Shown: piece by piece, positions 63,635 through 64,000 of the stretch | How positions within the stretch are numbered: the stretch's first letter is position 1 | Layout: every line of letters starts with the position of its first letter | Source: Bifidobacterium tibiigranuli | GTDB lineage: Bacteria > Actinomycetota > Actinomycetes > Actinomycetales > Bifidobacteriaceae | NCBI RefSeq assembly: GCF_009371885.1 | Contig: NZ_QLZA01000011.1 | Span: 56,867 to 120,866, forward strand | Length of the DNA: 64,000 nt | Reading direction: 5' to 3' | Made by a program: the position numbers and the translations under genes | The notes under the pieces: model-generated | Told to the model about the DNA's origin: nothing | Seen by the model: only the letters and a program-made list of their open reading frames with translations | Database searches by the model: none

Positions 63635-64000
63635 TCATCTGGACATCAGCGCCCCCTTCCCCTTGCGGATGGCAATGCCTGCGCCAGTCATCAAAGCGAC
63701 GCCAATGAGCATCGGCAGGCCCCACGCACCGAAGCCCGCGCCGCCGGTAAGCGGCAGGTTGGAAGCCGGAGGAATAACGGTGACGTTGGCGAATGTTGGG
63801 GTGCCGCCCACCGCCTGCGTCAGCGCGGCATCCGTGTACCAAACAGGTGCGGCGGCCGCATACGTGGTCGTCGAGCCAGACGTGGTATAGGTCACGGCCA
63901 CCTTCGCATAGAAGGTCTGCGAGTTTGTCTCATAGCCCGCGCCCGCGCTGTTTTCCACCACCTTGTAGACGTAGATGCCATCCGTGCTGTACTGCTCGAT
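63635..64000 (-). CDS. LPXTG surface/pilus protein, N-terminal part outside window
   Basis: The last 121 residues of a cell-wall protein; the frame stays open to the right edge. GIYVYKVVENSAGAGYETN suggests a final Cna-B/pilin domain of the FctA/streptococcal-pilus type. NLPLTGGAGFGAWG, a membrane helix and RKGKGALMSR form the sorting signal, very like the backbone pilin. It is upstream of the backbone pilin gene on the same strand, where bifidobacterial loci carry the tip pilin. The 240 bp between the two genes (63394-63634) show no other feature. Confidence 0.85.
   Translation of the reverse strand: MEQYSTDGIYVYKVVENSAGAGYETNSQTFYAKVAVTYTTSGSTTTYAAAAPVWYTDAALTQAVGGTPTFANVTVIPPASNLPLTGGAGFGAWGLPMLIGVALMTGAGIAIRKGKGALMSR

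Overview
The window is GC-rich, with short operons on both strands. It most likely comes from a Bifidobacteriaceae chromosome (Bifidobacterium or a scardovial genus). The argS-lysA pair at the left edge is in the order I know from bifidobacteria, and the right edge carries a sortase C/LPXTG pilus locus of the kind common there. ECF transporters with a fused double ATPase and paired YhgE/Pip proteins fit the same group. I cannot name a species. I saw no tRNA, rRNA, CRISPR array, prophage or intact insertion sequence.

Left part (1-26.5 kb): lysA (cut by the edge), argS, a GH30 glycosidase, ridA, a GlsB-type membrane protein, a GNAT enzyme, a methyltransferase, hutD, a DUF234-type AAA ATPase, a DMT exporter divergent from a LysR gene, a coiled-coil membrane protein, a MarR/ABC exporter pair, a BrnT/BrnA-like toxin-antitoxin pair, DUF4097 and PadR, an Asp/Glu racemase homologue, a TetR/GH13 divergent pair, and a second TetR flanked by two targets (a small membrane protein and a flavodoxin) that share one operator. 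Then come a GNAT enzyme, a DUF4241 protein and an esterase.

Middle (26.5-36.7 kb): a copper P-type ATPase fused to an N-terminal cupredoxin and a C-terminal His/Cys-rich tail plus YHS domain, under a CsoR-like operator; and a pair of very large YhgE/Pip membrane proteins with a TetR regulator.

Core of interest (36.87-47.45 kb): a compact locus for trans-4-hydroxy-L-proline and proline reduction. It holds a glycyl radical enzyme matching 4-hydroxyproline dehydratase (HypD), its radical-SAM activase, a proline racemase homologue, a TetR regulator, and D-proline reductase PrdB, PrdA and PrdC plus the small protein that usually sits between prdA and prdB. PrdB has Cys152 where the clostridial enzyme has selenocysteine. 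An identical 16-bp motif, in the same orientation relative to transcription, lies before the activase gene and before prdC, which ties the two halves into one probable regulon. The inferred route is hydroxyproline to pyrroline-5-carboxylate to L-proline (reductase not in this window) to D-proline to 5-aminovalerate, an electron sink for a fermenting actinobacterium.

Right part (47.6-64 kb): a methyltransferase, an ABC-2 exporter (ATPase plus two permeases), an ECF importer (S, T and fused A1A2) with two ABC half-transporters behind a Fur-like box (probable metal, siderophore or heme uptake), yaaA, and the pilus locus (sortase C, backbone pilin, and a second LPXTG protein cut by the right edge).

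Intergenic gaps hold many long palindromes of distinct families. One roughly 200-bp nested palindrome occurs twice (30.1 and 51.2 kb), and a 32-bp inverted repeat frames a MITE-like unit at 4.9-5.1 kb.
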